Assembly (NCBI GenBank): GCA_964374095.1
Contig: CAYJXJ010000092.1
Coordinates: 1 to 17,741, forward strand
Source of the DNA: CAYJXJ01 sp964374095
GTDB taxonomy: Bacteria; Elusimicrobiota; Elusimicrobia; UBA1565; UBA9628
Direction: 5' to 3'
Length of the DNA stretch: 17,741 bases
Shown here: positions 1 to 7,323 of the stretch, in pieces
How positions within the stretch are numbered: position 1 is the first letter of the stretch
How the letters are laid out: the number at the start of each line of letters is the position of its first letter
Position numbers and translations under genes: made by a program
Notes under the pieces: generated by a model
The model's database searches: none
Told to the model about the DNA's origin: nothing
The model's input: the letters and a program-made list of their open reading frames with translations, nothing else

Positions 1-1058
1 CGATCTGGGGCCCCGGGCGGCGCGGGCTCCGCCGCCGGGCCCGGCGCGGGCGACTCCGGAGATGCGATCTCAAGCGCGCGCACCACCCTCTGCATCTCAC
101 GCTGGAAGCCGGTATACTCGGGATAACGGCGGTCCGACCCGGACTCCTCTTCGGAACCCGCCCGAAGGGTGTCGGCCATTTTGTCGATGATGCGCCAGGG
201 GGCGCTCATATCAACGGGCGTGAAGCGGCTTCTCACGGGGTAGAAAGTCGGTATGCGTTTCAGGCGGGGCGGCGCGGCCTCCGCGGCCCCGCCCTCGGGC
301 GCCTCCCGCCACCAGGAAACCGAACTCGAAAGCGGGTAGCCTGGAATCCCGCTGAACGCCTCCTTGACGAGGCGCAGCACGCCTCGAAGGTCTTTCTCCG
401 GAACGCCCAGGTAGGCGGCCGCTTCCCGGGCCTGGTAGGTGGTGTAATCCAGCGGGGAGAAGGAGTCCTTGGTCAGCCTGCGGAACTCGCTTTCGAAAGT
501 CATGATGTCCAGCAGTCCCTGCTGGAGGCCCCCCGAGACCGGAGCGACCCAGACGTCCTGTTCCATGCGCGCCCCGCTCTCTCCGGCGCGCCAGTTCTTG
601 AGACGCATGCGCACCGTTATGCGGTAGTGCTCCCAGTCGCGGTCCATGAACCGCCGACGCAGCTTTCCCTTTTCGAGCGTGACCCGGGAGTTCCGTACCG
701 CGGCCTGGGCCGGGCGGCGCGCGCCGGGGGGCGGCCCGGCGTAGCGGATGTCGGCCAGGGAACCGCGGGAGTAGGACTTGCGGGCCGGGTCGACCCGGAG
801 CAGCGACGTGGTCGGCAGATCGAGCGTCTGGATCAGACGCAGGGGCTCGGGATTTTTCTTGGTCTTGTCGCCCACCTTGCGGGCGTAGCCCGAGATGAGC
901 CGCATCCGCCGCCCGGAGACTTGGACCCAGGTCTTGCCGAAATACCCATCCTCCCCGCCGCTGGTCTGGCTCTGGACGATCTGCACGAGGGACACGTCGG
1001 CCGCCGCGGGAACGGCGAGCGCGACGGCCACGATCGCGGGAAGCCCCCGGCGCCGCAT
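1..1058 (-). CDS. Exported protein of unknown function, LolA/DUF4412-like (partial, C-terminus outside window)
   Basis: An open frame runs without a stop from an ATG at 1058 to the left edge (352 residues visible), so the C-terminus is missing. The N-terminus looks like a short signal peptide: MRRR, a hydrophobic stretch, then VPAAA before D21. The mature part has many beta-type segments, for example YFGKTWVQVSGRRMRLISGYARK written in parts as YFGKTW and RMRLISGYARK, then a statement-like LLRVDPARKSYSR. This pattern of a modified residue-rich strand followed by a '(V/L)DP..K.Y' segment recalls periplasmic LolA-fold/DUF4412 proteins, but that assignment is from memory and weak. The visible end is rich in Pro, Ala and Gly. 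It is transcribed divergently from the thioredoxin-domain gene at 1076 with only 17 bp between the two start codons. No ribosome-binding site precedes the ATG; a TATCAT hexamer lies 6 nt upstream. Confidence 0.72.
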   Translation of the reverse strand, partial: MRRRGLPAIVAVALAVPAAADVSLVQIVQSQTSGGEDGYFGKTWVQVSGRRMRLISGYARKVGDKTKKNPEPLRLIQTLDLPTTSLLRVDPARKSYSRGSLADIRYAGPPPGARRPAQAAVRNSRVTLEKGKLRRRFMDRDWEHYRITVRMRLKNWRAGESGARMEQDVWVAPVSGGLQQGLLDIMTFESEFRRLTKDSFSPLDYTTYQAREAAAYLGVPEKDLRGVLRLVKEAFSGIPGYPLSSSVSWWREAPEGGAAEAAPPRLKRIPTFYPVRSRFTPVDMSAPWRIIDKMADTLRAGSEEESGSDRRYPEYTGFQREMQRVVRALEIASPESPAPGPAAEPAPPGAPD

Positions 1059-1075
1059 TTAGGTATGATACCATT
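1059..1075. promoter_or_regulatory. 17-bp divergent, probably leaderless promoter pair
   Basis: Only 17 bp separate the start codons of two divergent genes. In the middle is the palindrome GGTATGATACC (1062-1072). Read on the plus strand it gives TATGAT (1064-1069), 6 nt before the ATG at 1076. On the minus strand it gives TGGTATCAT, an extended -10 (TATCAT at 1065-1070), 6 nt before the ATG at 1058. Transcription from either would start at or next to the A of the start codon. Neither side has a Shine-Dalgarno sequence or a clear -35. The two -10 elements overlap by five bases, so polymerase should occupy only one at a time. Confidence 0.6.
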
Positions 1076-3313
1076 ATGCCTGCGCGGGGCCTGGCGGCCG
1101 TCCTCACGGCGCTCCTGGCCTCGGCGGCGCCGGCCGCGGAGCGCCGAGCCAAGGCCATGGGCAAACCCAACCACCTCATCAACGAGAAGAGCCCCTACCT
1201 GCTCCAGCACGCCTACAACCCGGTGGATTGGCGGCCCTGGGGAGAAGGAGCCTTCGAGAAGGCCCGTAAAGAGAATAAGCCGATCCTCCTCTCCATCGGA
1301 TATTCGACATGCCACTGGTGCCATGTGATGGAACGGGAGAGCTTCTCGGACGCCGCGGTGGCCGCGGCCATGAACCGGGATTTCGTCTGCATCAAGCTCG
1401 ACCGTGAGGAGCGCCCCGACGTGGACCGGATCTACATGACCGCGGTTCAGGCCATGACCGGAGGCGGGGGCTGGCCCCTCAACGTGTTCCTGACCCCCGA
1501 GCTCAAGCCGTTCTACGGCGGGACCTATTTTCCCCCCGAACCCCGCTGGGGCCAGCCGGCCTGGACCCAACTCCTCGGCCGGATCGCCGAGCTTTGGCGG
1601 GGCAACCGCGCCGAACTCGCCAAAGACGCGGCCAAACTCTCGGAACTCCTCCAGAAGGCGGCCGCCCCTCCGTCCGGCGGCTCGGACTTCGACGGCGCAG
1701 GGCTCGACCGCGCCTTCGAAGCCTTCCATGGAGCCTTCGATCCGGCTCACGCGGGCTTCGGCGGGGCGCCGAAGTTCCCGATGCCGGTCAACCTCTCATT
1801 CCTCCTTCGCTACCACGCGCGCTCGGGAGAGAAACGCGCCTTGGAGATGGTCCTGGCCACCCTGCGCGAGATGGCCAAGGGCGGCGTCTACGACCAGGTC
1901 GGCGGGGGTTTCCACCGCTACGCTACGGACCGCGAGTGGCGCGTTCCTCATTTCGAGAAGATGCTCTACGACAACTCGCAGTTGGCGACGGTGCTCCTCG
2001 AAGCCCATCAAGCCTCGGGCGACCCGGGCCTGGCCCGCACGGCCCGCGAAACCCTGGATTACGTCCTGCGCGACATGCAGCACCGCGAGGGCGGCTTCTT
2101 TTCGGCCGAAGACGCTGATTCCCTGCCGCCCGAGCGGGTCGTTACGGGGACCGACAGCATCGGCCACGAGGAGAAGTCCGAGGGTGCCTTCTACCTCTGG
2201 ACCGAAGCCGAGATCAAAACGCTGTTGGGGCCGGACGCCGAGATCTTCTCCTACCACTACGGCGTCCGGCCTGCGGGAAACGCTCCCGAGGACCCCCATG
2301 GGGAGTTCACGGGAAAGAATATTTTGTACCTACGCCGCACGATCACGGAAACGGCGGTCCAGTTCGGGGCTGTTGCGTCAGACATCGAACGCTCACTCAG
2401 CCGGTCGAGGGCGCGTCTTCTCGACATCCGCGCGAAGCGCCCTCGACCGGGGCTGGACGACAAAATCCTGACGTCTTGGAACGGACTGATGATAACGGCC
2501 ATGGCGCGCGGGGCTCAAGTTCTGGACGAACCCCGCTACCGACAGGCGGCGCAGAAGGCCGCGGCCTTTCTGCGCGGCAACGTCTACGACTCGCCCTCCC
2601 GCCGATTGTTTCACAGATGGCGGGAGGGCGAGCGCAAGGTCTCCGGCATGGCCGACGATTACGCCTTCCTGATCCAGGGCCTCATCGACCTCTATGAGAC
2701 CGATTTCGATGGCTCCTGGCTGGATTGGGCCGTTGAACTGGCCGAAACGCTCGAAACCCGGTTCCGGGGGCCCGGCGGGGGCTATTTCATGACCGCGGAG
2801 GGCCACGACCGGAACCTCCTGACTCGGACCATGGAGGATTCCGACAACGTCGAACCCAGCGCCAGTTCGGTGGCCGTCCTGAATCTCCTGCGCCTAGCCC
2901 TCCATACCGGACGCGACGAATGGCGCCGCTCCGCCGAAGAGACCCTCCGCCTATTCGGACCGCGTTTCAAGGACCGCGCGTTGTCCCTGCCCCAAATGCT
3001 CGCCGGGGCGGGCTTCGCCCTGGCCAAGCCCCGTCAGATCGTGATCGCGGCGGGAAAAGACGCCGCTGGAACGGACGCCATGCTGCGCGCGGTCCACCGG
3101 CGCTTCATTTCGGCCCGCATGGTTCTGGTCCTGCGCGACGAGCGGCGCGAGCGCCTGGCCAAGGGCCTTCCCTATTTGAGCGGCATGAAGGCCTCGAAGG
3201 GCCGGGCGACGGGCTACGTCTGTTCCGGCGGGGTCTGCAAGCTGCCCACCAGCGACCTCAAGACCTTCGAAGGCCTGCTGGACGGCGCCTCCACTAACTG
3301 GAAGCCCAGGTAA
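1076..3313 (+). CDS. Exported thioredoxin-domain protein of the YyaL/Spata20 (DUF255) family
   Basis: The 745-residue product has the hallmarks of the DUF255 family (bacterial YyaL, animal Spata20): an N-terminal thioredoxin-like domain (about residues 31-190) with the STCHWCH active-site motif (C79, C82), followed by a long all-helical alpha/alpha-barrel region. Family motifs visible include PHFEKMLYDNSQLA, SAEDADS, EGAFYLW, KNILY, DDKILTSWNGLM, a PSASS loop and a C-terminal VCSGGVC-K-LP. Full family length. The biochemical role of the family is not settled; a redox or sugar-related function is usually suggested. Residues 1-21 (MPARG, then a hydrophobic run ending SAAPAAE) look like a signal peptide, which would place it in the periplasm. 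An internal ATG at 1157 (MGKPNHL) would give the usual cytoplasmic form; the 1076 start is preferred because a -10-like hexamer sits 6 nt upstream of it. Its stop abuts that of the next, convergent gene. Confidence 0.9.
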   Translation: MPARGLAAVLTALLASAAPAAERRAKAMGKPNHLINEKSPYLLQHAYNPVDWRPWGEGAFEKARKENKPILLSIGYSTCHWCHVMERESFSDAAVAAAMNRDFVCIKLDREERPDVDRIYMTAVQAMTGGGGWPLNVFLTPELKPFYGGTYFPPEPRWGQPAWTQLLGRIAELWRGNRAELAKDAAKLSELLQKAAAPPSGGSDFDGAGLDRAFEAFHGAFDPAHAGFGGAPKFPMPVNLSFLLRYHARSGEKRALEMVLATLREMAKGGVYDQVGGGFHRYATDREWRVPHFEKMLYDNSQLATVLLEAHQASGDPGLARTARETLDYVLRDMQHREGGFFSAEDADSLPPERVVTGTDSIGHEEKSEGAFYLWTEAEIKTLLGPDAEIFSYHYGVRPAGNAPEDPHGEFTGKNILYLRRTITETAVQFGAVASDIERSLSRSRARLLDIRAKRPRPGLDDKILTSWNGLMITAMARGAQVLDEPRYRQAAQKAAAFLRGNVYDSPSRRLFHRWREGERKVSGMADDYAFLIQGLIDLYETDFDGSWLDWAVELAETLETRFRGPGGGYFMTAEGHDRNLLTRTMEDSDNVEPSASSVAVLNLLRLALHTGRDEWRRSAEETLRLFGPRFKDRALSLPQMLAGAGFALAKPRQIVIAAGKDAAGTDAMLRAVHRRFISARMVLVLRDERRERLAKGLPYLSGMKASKGRATGYVCSGGVCKLPTSDLKTFEGLLDGASTNWKPR

Positions 3314-3934
3314 TCAGGAGTCGCCGGCCTCGGCTTCCTTCTCCCCGGGCTTCTTGTCGAAGTCCTTGGATTCCTTGGCCAGGACGTCGATGTCCTGGCT
3401 GTACTTCTGGATCTTGCCCTTCATCTCGTCCCTGATCTTGATCTTGGGATCCACCCAGTCGGTCCGCAAGGTGCCGTCGGAGTTGTACTTGGAAGCCTCG
3501 ATGTCCAGGTCATCGAAGGCCTTCTTGGCGCGGGCGATCACGTTGCTCTGGATCTCTTGCTTCAACTCCTTGGTGCGCTCATAGAAGGACTCGAGCTTCT
3601 CGTAGCGCTGGTTGAAGACCGCCACGCTGAGGTGCCCGCTGTTATGCATGTCGCAGAGCTCCTCGTAGCGGCGGATGATCTCCTGGCTTAGGCCGTTCCA
3701 CTGGATCTCCGTGTTGCGGGCGAAGGAGACCTCCGGCCCGACCTTGACCAGGAAGGCCGCGCTCAGCTTAAAGCCCAGGGTCAGCCCGCGCCTCTTGTTC
3801 TTGTGGATCGTGCAGTCAAGCTTCTCGCGCTTGACCTCCTTGGTGCAGGCCTCGTCCAGGCACATCTTGACCTTGCCGGCTCTCGCCGGCAGAGCCGGCG
3901 CGATGAGGAGCGCCGCGAAAATCAGCTTTAGCAT
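3314..3934 (-). CDS. Small secreted helical protein, unknown function
   Basis: The 206-residue product starts with a clear signal peptide (MLKLIFAALLIAPALPARA, cleavage before G20). The mature protein has four cysteines (C25, C30, C41, C94), a short beta-type part to about residue 75 and then a long, charged, largely helical region (about 78-195, coiled-coil-like) ending in an acidic tail. A segment with Y..LC...N.G.L....F..R (residues 90-110) resembles a motif I have seen in other small exported proteins, but I cannot name the family. The ATG at 3934 is preceded by GAGGGA at a good distance and lies 11 nt after the stop of the SPFH gene, so the two are an operon. A longer frame through this region begins inside the SPFH gene in another phase and is not the real start. 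The stop codon (3314-3316) directly abuts the stop of the convergent gene ending at 3313. Confidence 0.82.
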   Translation of the reverse strand: MLKLIFAALLIAPALPARAGKVKMCLDEACTKEVKREKLDCTIHKNKRRGLTLGFKLSAAFLVKVGPEVSFARNTEIQWNGLSQEIIRRYEELCDMHNSGHLSVAVFNQRYEKLESFYERTKELKQEIQSNVIARAKKAFDDLDIEASKYNSDGTLRTDWVDPKIKIRDEMKGKIQKYSQDIDVLAKESKDFDKKPGEKEAEAGDS

Positions 3935-3945
3935 GTCGTTTTCCC

Positions 3946-4995
3946 TCAGAGTCCCTTGCCGCAGGCCGCGCAGAACTTCGCCCCCGGCGCCGTTTCCGCC
4001 CGGCAATGCGGACACGCCGACGCCGCCAGCCCCTTGCCGCACCCGGGGCAGAATTTCGCCCCGGCCGGCGCCTCGGCCTTGCAGGCCGGACAGGCGGTCT
4101 TGGCGGGCGCCGCCGCCCCGGCCGTGGCCGTGGCCTGTCCCATGACCTGGCCCATGAGCCCGCCGACCGCGGCCCCCGCGCCCAAGCCCATGCCGAGCCC
4201 CATCCCCGCGCCGGCGCCGCCTCCGGTATTTTCGGCGGCCTTCTCCATGGTATCGAACGTGCGCTTGGTCTTGTAGGCGTCCCCGAGTATGTCCATCTCG
4301 GCCTTGTCGGCGAGGGCTTTCTTGAGGCGTATCACGCTTTCGTCGCCGTCGGGGACGTCGATCGAACTCATGAAGAAGTTGATGACCTGCACCCCGAAGC
4401 GCGCGAAGTCGGCCTCGAGCTTCTTGTGGAGGGCGTCGGAGATCTCCTCCAGGTAGGCGTTGATCTCGAGGATGTTGATCTTCTGCTTGAGGATGGTCTC
4501 GGCCAAGTAGTCCTTGGCGCGGGTCATGAGCAGACCGCGGAAATGCGCGGTGAGCGAGTCCACGGTGAACTCGTGCGCGCTCCCGGAAAGTCCGACCACG
4601 AGCAGCCGCGCGTCCGTCACCCGGATGCCGAATTGGCCGAAGGCCCGCACCGGCAGCATCACGTTGTACTTGGGATCCAGGACGGGGATCGGGCTCTGGG
4701 TGCCCCATTTGACGTCGAGGTTCGCCGCCTTGTTGACGAAGTAGATTTCGGCGGCGAAGGGCGTCTGATTGCCGAAGGGGATGTTGATCAGCGCGCGCAG
4801 TAGCGGGATATTGGCCGTCTCCAAGGTGTGCGTCCCGGGACCGAGCACGTCGAGGAGCTTGCCGCCCTTGAAGAAGACCGCCTCCTGCGACTGGTTGACG
4901 ATCACCTGCGTGCCCCACGTGAGACCCTCCTCGGGGTATTTCCAAACCAACACGTTGCCCGGAGCGTCCCACTTTACGCGGTCAATGATCGCCAT
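3946..4995 (-). CDS. SPFH-domain protein with C-terminal double zinc ribbon
   Basis: The 349-residue product matches the bacterial SPFH group resembling YdjI and called 'virion core protein-like' in databases. Residues about 15-235 form the SPFH region (GTQVIVNQSQEAVFFKGGK, then LGPGTHTL, then FGIRVTDARL and a helical AETILKQKINILEINAYLEEI part). A Gly/Ala/Met-rich linker (258-300) follows and then two zinc ribbons: C302/C305/C316/C319 and C328/C331/C342/C345. There is no signal peptide or strong membrane helix, so it is probably cytoplasmic and membrane-associated. Such proteins form oligomeric scaffolds in membrane stress or compartment organisation; the exact job is unknown. It is the first gene of a two-gene operon, with AGGAGG 7 nt before the ATG and a good promoter upstream. 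Confidence 0.9.
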   Translation of the reverse strand: MAIIDRVKWDAPGNVLVWKYPEEGLTWGTQVIVNQSQEAVFFKGGKLLDVLGPGTHTLETANIPLLRALINIPFGNQTPFAAEIYFVNKAANLDVKWGTQSPIPVLDPKYNVMLPVRAFGQFGIRVTDARLLVVGLSGSAHEFTVDSLTAHFRGLLMTRAKDYLAETILKQKINILEINAYLEEISDALHKKLEADFARFGVQVINFFMSSIDVPDGDESVIRLKKALADKAEMDILGDAYKTKRTFDTMEKAAENTGGGAGAGMGLGMGLGAGAAVGGLMGQVMGQATATAGAAAPAKTACPACKAEAPAGAKFCPGCGKGLAASACPHCRAETAPGAKFCAACGKGL

Positions 4996-5002
4996 TCAAA
5001 GC

Positions 5003-5008
5003 CCTCCT
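5003..5008 (-). promoter_or_regulatory. Ribosome-binding site of the SPFH gene
   Basis: AGGAGG on the minus strand, 7 nt before the ATG at 4995. This perfect Shine-Dalgarno sequence fixes the start and contrasts with the genes in the window that have none. Confidence 0.8.
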
Positions 5009-5024
5009 GGATCAGACACCCCTA

Positions 5025-5053
5025 ATGGTAGACCTGGCGGAGGGGTTTGTCAA
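5025..5053 (-). promoter_or_regulatory. Sigma70-type promoter of the SPFH operon
   Basis: On the minus strand a perfect -35 TTGACA (5048-5053) is followed after exactly 17 nt by TACCAT (5025-5030), a fair -10. Transcription would start near 5018, giving a leader of about 23 nt that contains the AGGAGG site. Confidence 0.72.
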
Positions 5054-5106
5054 CCCCCGGGATGGTCACCCAGCCCTGACGAACCGCCCCTGGGGCACTG
5101 AGGCAA

Positions 5107-5123
5107 CTCGGTCCTGGACCGAG
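5107..5123. repeat. Short perfect inverted repeat
   Basis: CTCGGTCC, one T, then GGACCGAG: an 8-bp perfect inverted repeat in the intergenic region upstream of the SPFH promoter. A smaller one (CCCTG-T-CAGGG) lies at 5174-5184. Neither is followed by a T run, so they are not clear terminators; binding sites or chance are equally possible. Confidence 0.4.
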
Positions 5124-5140
5124 CCCGCCACGCTTGGCGC

Positions 5141-5371
5141 CTAACTCGTGTCGAAGCGGATCTGGATGCGGGTCCCTGTCAGGGCATTGCCAATGTTAAA
5201 AATACGCGGTCCCTAGCGCTCAGATCCGCGTCCGCGGTCCTTGCTCCGCCGCGCGAGACGCGCCTGTTCTCGGAGTTTCTGCACGTCCAGCCGATCCTGT
5301 CCGCGGTCGGCGGCTTTCTTGTTGTCTATGAGACATTCCAGGGAAATGTACTGAGCGGGGCGGGCGGAGAA
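5141..5371 (-). pseudogene. Relic coding sequence: C-terminal end of a nucleotidyltransferase-like gene plus a second in-frame stub
   Basis: This lies in the 377-bp gap (4996-5372) between galT and the SPFH operon. Directly after the galT stop, one minus-strand frame reads FSARPAQ, YISLECLIDNKKAADRGQD, RLDVQKLREQARL and ends with TAG at 5213-5215. The pattern 'ISLE.LI..KK.A.R.QD..DV..LR' is typical of the C-terminus of DUF6036/AbiEii-type nucleotidyltransferases. There is no plausible start: upstream the frame runs into galT as an antiphase shadow. After the TAG the same frame continues as GPRIFNIGNALTGTRIQIRF-DTS to a second TAG (5141-5143), which looks protein-like but is unidentified. I read the region as debris of one or more deleted genes. 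It could also encode a very short expressed peptide, but I see no start signal. Confidence 0.5.
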
Positions 5372-5372
5372 C

Positions 5373-6368
5373 TCAGAGCTTGACGGACTTGAGGAAGGCC
5401 GCGCTCTCCTCGGGGATCGCGGTGTTGATGAACATCCCGGAGCCGAGCTCGAAGCCGGCCGCCTTGGAAAGCCGGACCACGAGGCTCAGGTACCAATGGT
5501 AGGGCTCGAGGGTCCCCCGGTCCAACGGCGCCGACTGGATGACGAAGTTGTAGTCCGCGCCGCCGAGTCCCTGGTCGATCCTGCGGAGCACGTCCAGCAG
5601 CACCTTGGAGAGGTCCGAAATCTCCACATCGGTGATCTCCCCGAAGCCCGGGGTATGGCGTTCCGGCAGGATCCAGATATGGAAAGGCGAGAGCGCGGCG
5701 AAGAGGACGAAGGCGGCGAAGTTCCGGGAATCCGCCAGCATCCGAACCCCCTGCCTCTTCTCTTCCTCGATCATATGGCAGAAGACGCAGGCGGAGTTCT
5801 GGCGGAAGTACTTCTCCGCCTCGTCCATGCGGTGGCGGATGCCCGAGGGGACCACGCTCGACCCGACGATCTGGGTATGGGGATGTTCAATGGAGGTCCC
5901 GGCCGCCTCCCCGTGATTCTTGAAGATGAGGGTCAGCGAGATCTTCTCGTTCCGGGAGATGACGTTGAAACGTTCCCGGTAGGCGCCGAGCAGGGAAACC
6001 ATCTCCGCCTGGGAGAGTTGGGCCGGGTCCTTGCTGTGCGACGGGGAATCGATGATGACTTCATGGATTCCCTCTCCCGGAAGGGACCGGTAAACCTTCT
6101 GGACCCCCGCGGGCTGGGGCGCTCCCGCGATCAAGGCCGGGAATTTGTTCTTGACGGACCGCACCTTCCAGGCCGTGGGGTCGCCGAACGTCTGGACCGT
6201 CTCGGAGAGCGAATCGTTCCCCGGGCAGAAGGGGCACTCCGCCCACTTCCCGGCCGGAGCGGCGGGCTTGCGGTCTTTCCCGCGCCGGAATTGGTCGGGC
6301 CGCAAGGAACGCTCATTGGCGATGATGACCCAATCCTTCGTGGCGAGGTTTTGCCGGAGTTCGGGCAT
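5373..6368 (-). CDS. galT: Galactose-1-phosphate uridylyltransferase
   Basis: The 331-residue product is a HIT-superfamily nucleotidylyl transferase of the GalT type. It exchanges UMP between UDP-glucose and galactose-1-phosphate in the Leloir pathway, in the cytoplasm. Visible features (numbered from MPELRQ): a zinc-type CPFC pair (C45, C48), GIHEVII (H102), the catalytic EHPHTQ motif with H164 as the nucleophile in the middle of H-P-H, a second CVFC pair (C194, C197) and the C-terminal HWY (YHWYLSLV) and AGFELGSG motifs. The length and CVFC pair fit the shorter GalT form seen in Thermotoga and archaea. ADP-glucose phosphorylase is a close relative that cannot be excluded. The ATG at 6368 matches the usual family N-terminus (MPEL); a TTG at 6389 would add seven residues. 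A perfect palindrome sits upstream of its promoter. Confidence 0.9.
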   Translation of the reverse strand: MPELRQNLATKDWVIIANERSLRPDQFRRGKDRKPAAPAGKWAECPFCPGNDSLSETVQTFGDPTAWKVRSVKNKFPALIAGAPQPAGVQKVYRSLPGEGIHEVIIDSPSHSKDPAQLSQAEMVSLLGAYRERFNVISRNEKISLTLIFKNHGEAAGTSIEHPHTQIVGSSVVPSGIRHRMDEAEKYFRQNSACVFCHMIEEEKRQGVRMLADSRNFAAFVLFAALSPFHIWILPERHTPGFGEITDVEISDLSKVLLDVLRRIDQGLGGADYNFVIQSAPLDRGTLEPYHWYLSLVVRLSKAAGFELGSGMFINTAIPEESAAFLKSVKL

Positions 6369-6379
6369 TAGCGGGGCAA

Positions 6380-6408
6380 ATCCTATCAATCTGCCGCGGG
6401 ATTGTCTA
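6380..6408 (-). promoter_or_regulatory. Probable galT promoter
   Basis: On the minus strand TAGACA (6403-6408, five of six matches to TTGACA), a 17-nt spacer, then TAGGAT (6380-6385). The -10 ends 11 nt before the galT ATG, so any leader would be only about 5 nt. Confidence 0.5.
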
Positions 6409-6422
6409 GACGGGCTTGAGCG

Positions 6423-6452
6423 GAATTTACTCCCAGCGCTGGGAGTAAATTC
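6423..6452. repeat. Perfect 30-bp palindrome between galT and the zinc-ribbon gene
   Basis: GAATTTACTCCCAGC followed with no spacer by its exact reverse complement. It begins 4 nt after the stop of the upstream gene (6457) and ends 15 nt upstream of the galT -35. It is AT-rich at the ends and GC-rich at the centre. There is no T run on either side, so it is not a classic intrinsic terminator, though a strong RNA hairpin (about 13 bp stem) is expected. It could be an operator for a dimeric regulator of galT, or an RNA 3'-end stabiliser. Confidence 0.75.
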
Positions 6453-6456
6453 AGAT

Positions 6457-7323
6457 TCAATCTCCTAAAAGATAGGCTCCGGCGGGATTTTTCGGATTGA
6501 CCACCAGGGTGACGGGAGCCCCGGGGCGCAAGGAAGAAGCGACGGTGGGCCCCACCCGACTCGACAAGCGGTAGTCGCGTCCTTCGAAGGAAAACGCCGC
6601 CTCGACCTCGGCCCCGCCTCCGGAACGGCCGGGAAGGGGTCTAACCAATTCGGCGGTCCCGGTCACCAGGAATCCCCCGAGGAAGTAGCGCCGCCGGCGG
6701 CCGCCCAGTGCGTAGACGAGAACGAGGCTGACCGCGACGGCGATTAGAAAAAGTCCGGCCTCGGAAAAAGACACCGGCCGGGCGATAGCCCGCCCGGCGG
6801 CCCAGGCCGCGGGCAGGGCGACCAGGGCGCAGGCCGCCAGGACGCCGCATGCCATGCCGGCCCCGTTGGGTCCCAACAAACGTTTAACGTCCCTTTCGGT
6901 GAGACGGACGGGCGCCGCAGGCGCCGCGCTCGCCGCCGGCCGGCTTTCAACGGAAGGTGTCGGGAAGGAGGGCGGCTTCGCCTCGACCGATCGGTCGATG
7001 AGGCTGCGGTTGAGCGCTTGAACCTCTTTGGCGTCGAACCAATTGCCGCCGCAGCGCGGGCAGGCCTCGAATTCGAGGCCGGCCGAGGCGAACCGCGCGC
7101 TCAGCATCGCCACCCCGCAGCGCGGGCACAGCCGGGTGGTGGGGGTGACGGTCTTATAGGCCGCGGCCAATTCCTCATAAAGGGCTTTGGGATAGCGGAC
7201 GAAGTGGTAAATCTCCGCGCTGTCGAACCAAACCCCGCAGCAGGCGGGGCACTGGTCGATGACCACGCCCGCGCGGACCTGGGATTCTTGCAAAGGGGAG
7301 GCGGGGCACTTAGGACAACGCAT
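6457..7323 (-). CDS. Membrane protein with two N-terminal TFIIB-type zinc ribbons
   Basis: The 288-residue product begins with two zinc ribbons of the zf-TFIIB type: C3/C6/C25/C28 and C66/C69/C88/C91, each followed by the family's GVWFD or GNWFD signature. A Pro/Ala/Ser linker (115-140) leads to two predicted membrane helices (about 156-180 and 188-207), a basic GRRRRYF stop, and a C-terminal beta-rich domain (215-288; VNPKNPAGAYLLGD at the end) that resembles DUF3592-type domains. The zinc ribbons would lie in the cytoplasm. Function unknown. The ATG overlaps the stop of the preceding relic frame (TGATG, 7325-7321), which suggests it was once translationally coupled to a metal transporter gene. 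Confidence 0.85.
   Translation of the reverse strand: MRCPKCPASPLQESQVRAGVVIDQCPACCGVWFDSAEIYHFVRYPKALYEELAAAYKTVTPTTRLCPRCGVAMLSARFASAGLEFEACPRCGGNWFDAKEVQALNRSLIDRSVEAKPPSFPTPSVESRPAASAAPAAPVRLTERDVKRLLGPNGAGMACGVLAACALVALPAAWAAGRAIARPVSFSEAGLFLIAVAVSLVLVYALGGRRRRYFLGGFLVTGTAELVRPLPGRSGGGAEVEAAFSFEGRDYRLSSRVGPTVASSLRPGAPVTLVVNPKNPAGAYLLGD

Noticed and set aside
211..1182. 323-codon minus-strand frame overlapping the first gene
   Set aside because: It is out of phase with the open frame ending at 1058, is Arg/Pro/Gly-rich with no domain, and starts inside the divergent thioredoxin-domain gene. The frame from 1058 has a signal peptide and coherent protein composition.
3314..4972. 552-codon minus-strand frame spanning the SPFH and small secreted-protein genes
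   Set aside because: Only its last 206 codons are real; the upstream part is an antiphase shadow of the SPFH gene. The ATG at 3934 has a ribosome-binding site and a signal peptide.
4996..5372. tRNA or small structured RNA in the longest gap
   Set aside because: No T-loop (GGTTCGAATC-like) or cloverleaf was found; the inverted repeats present are short. The promoter and relic coding sequence explain most of the stretch.
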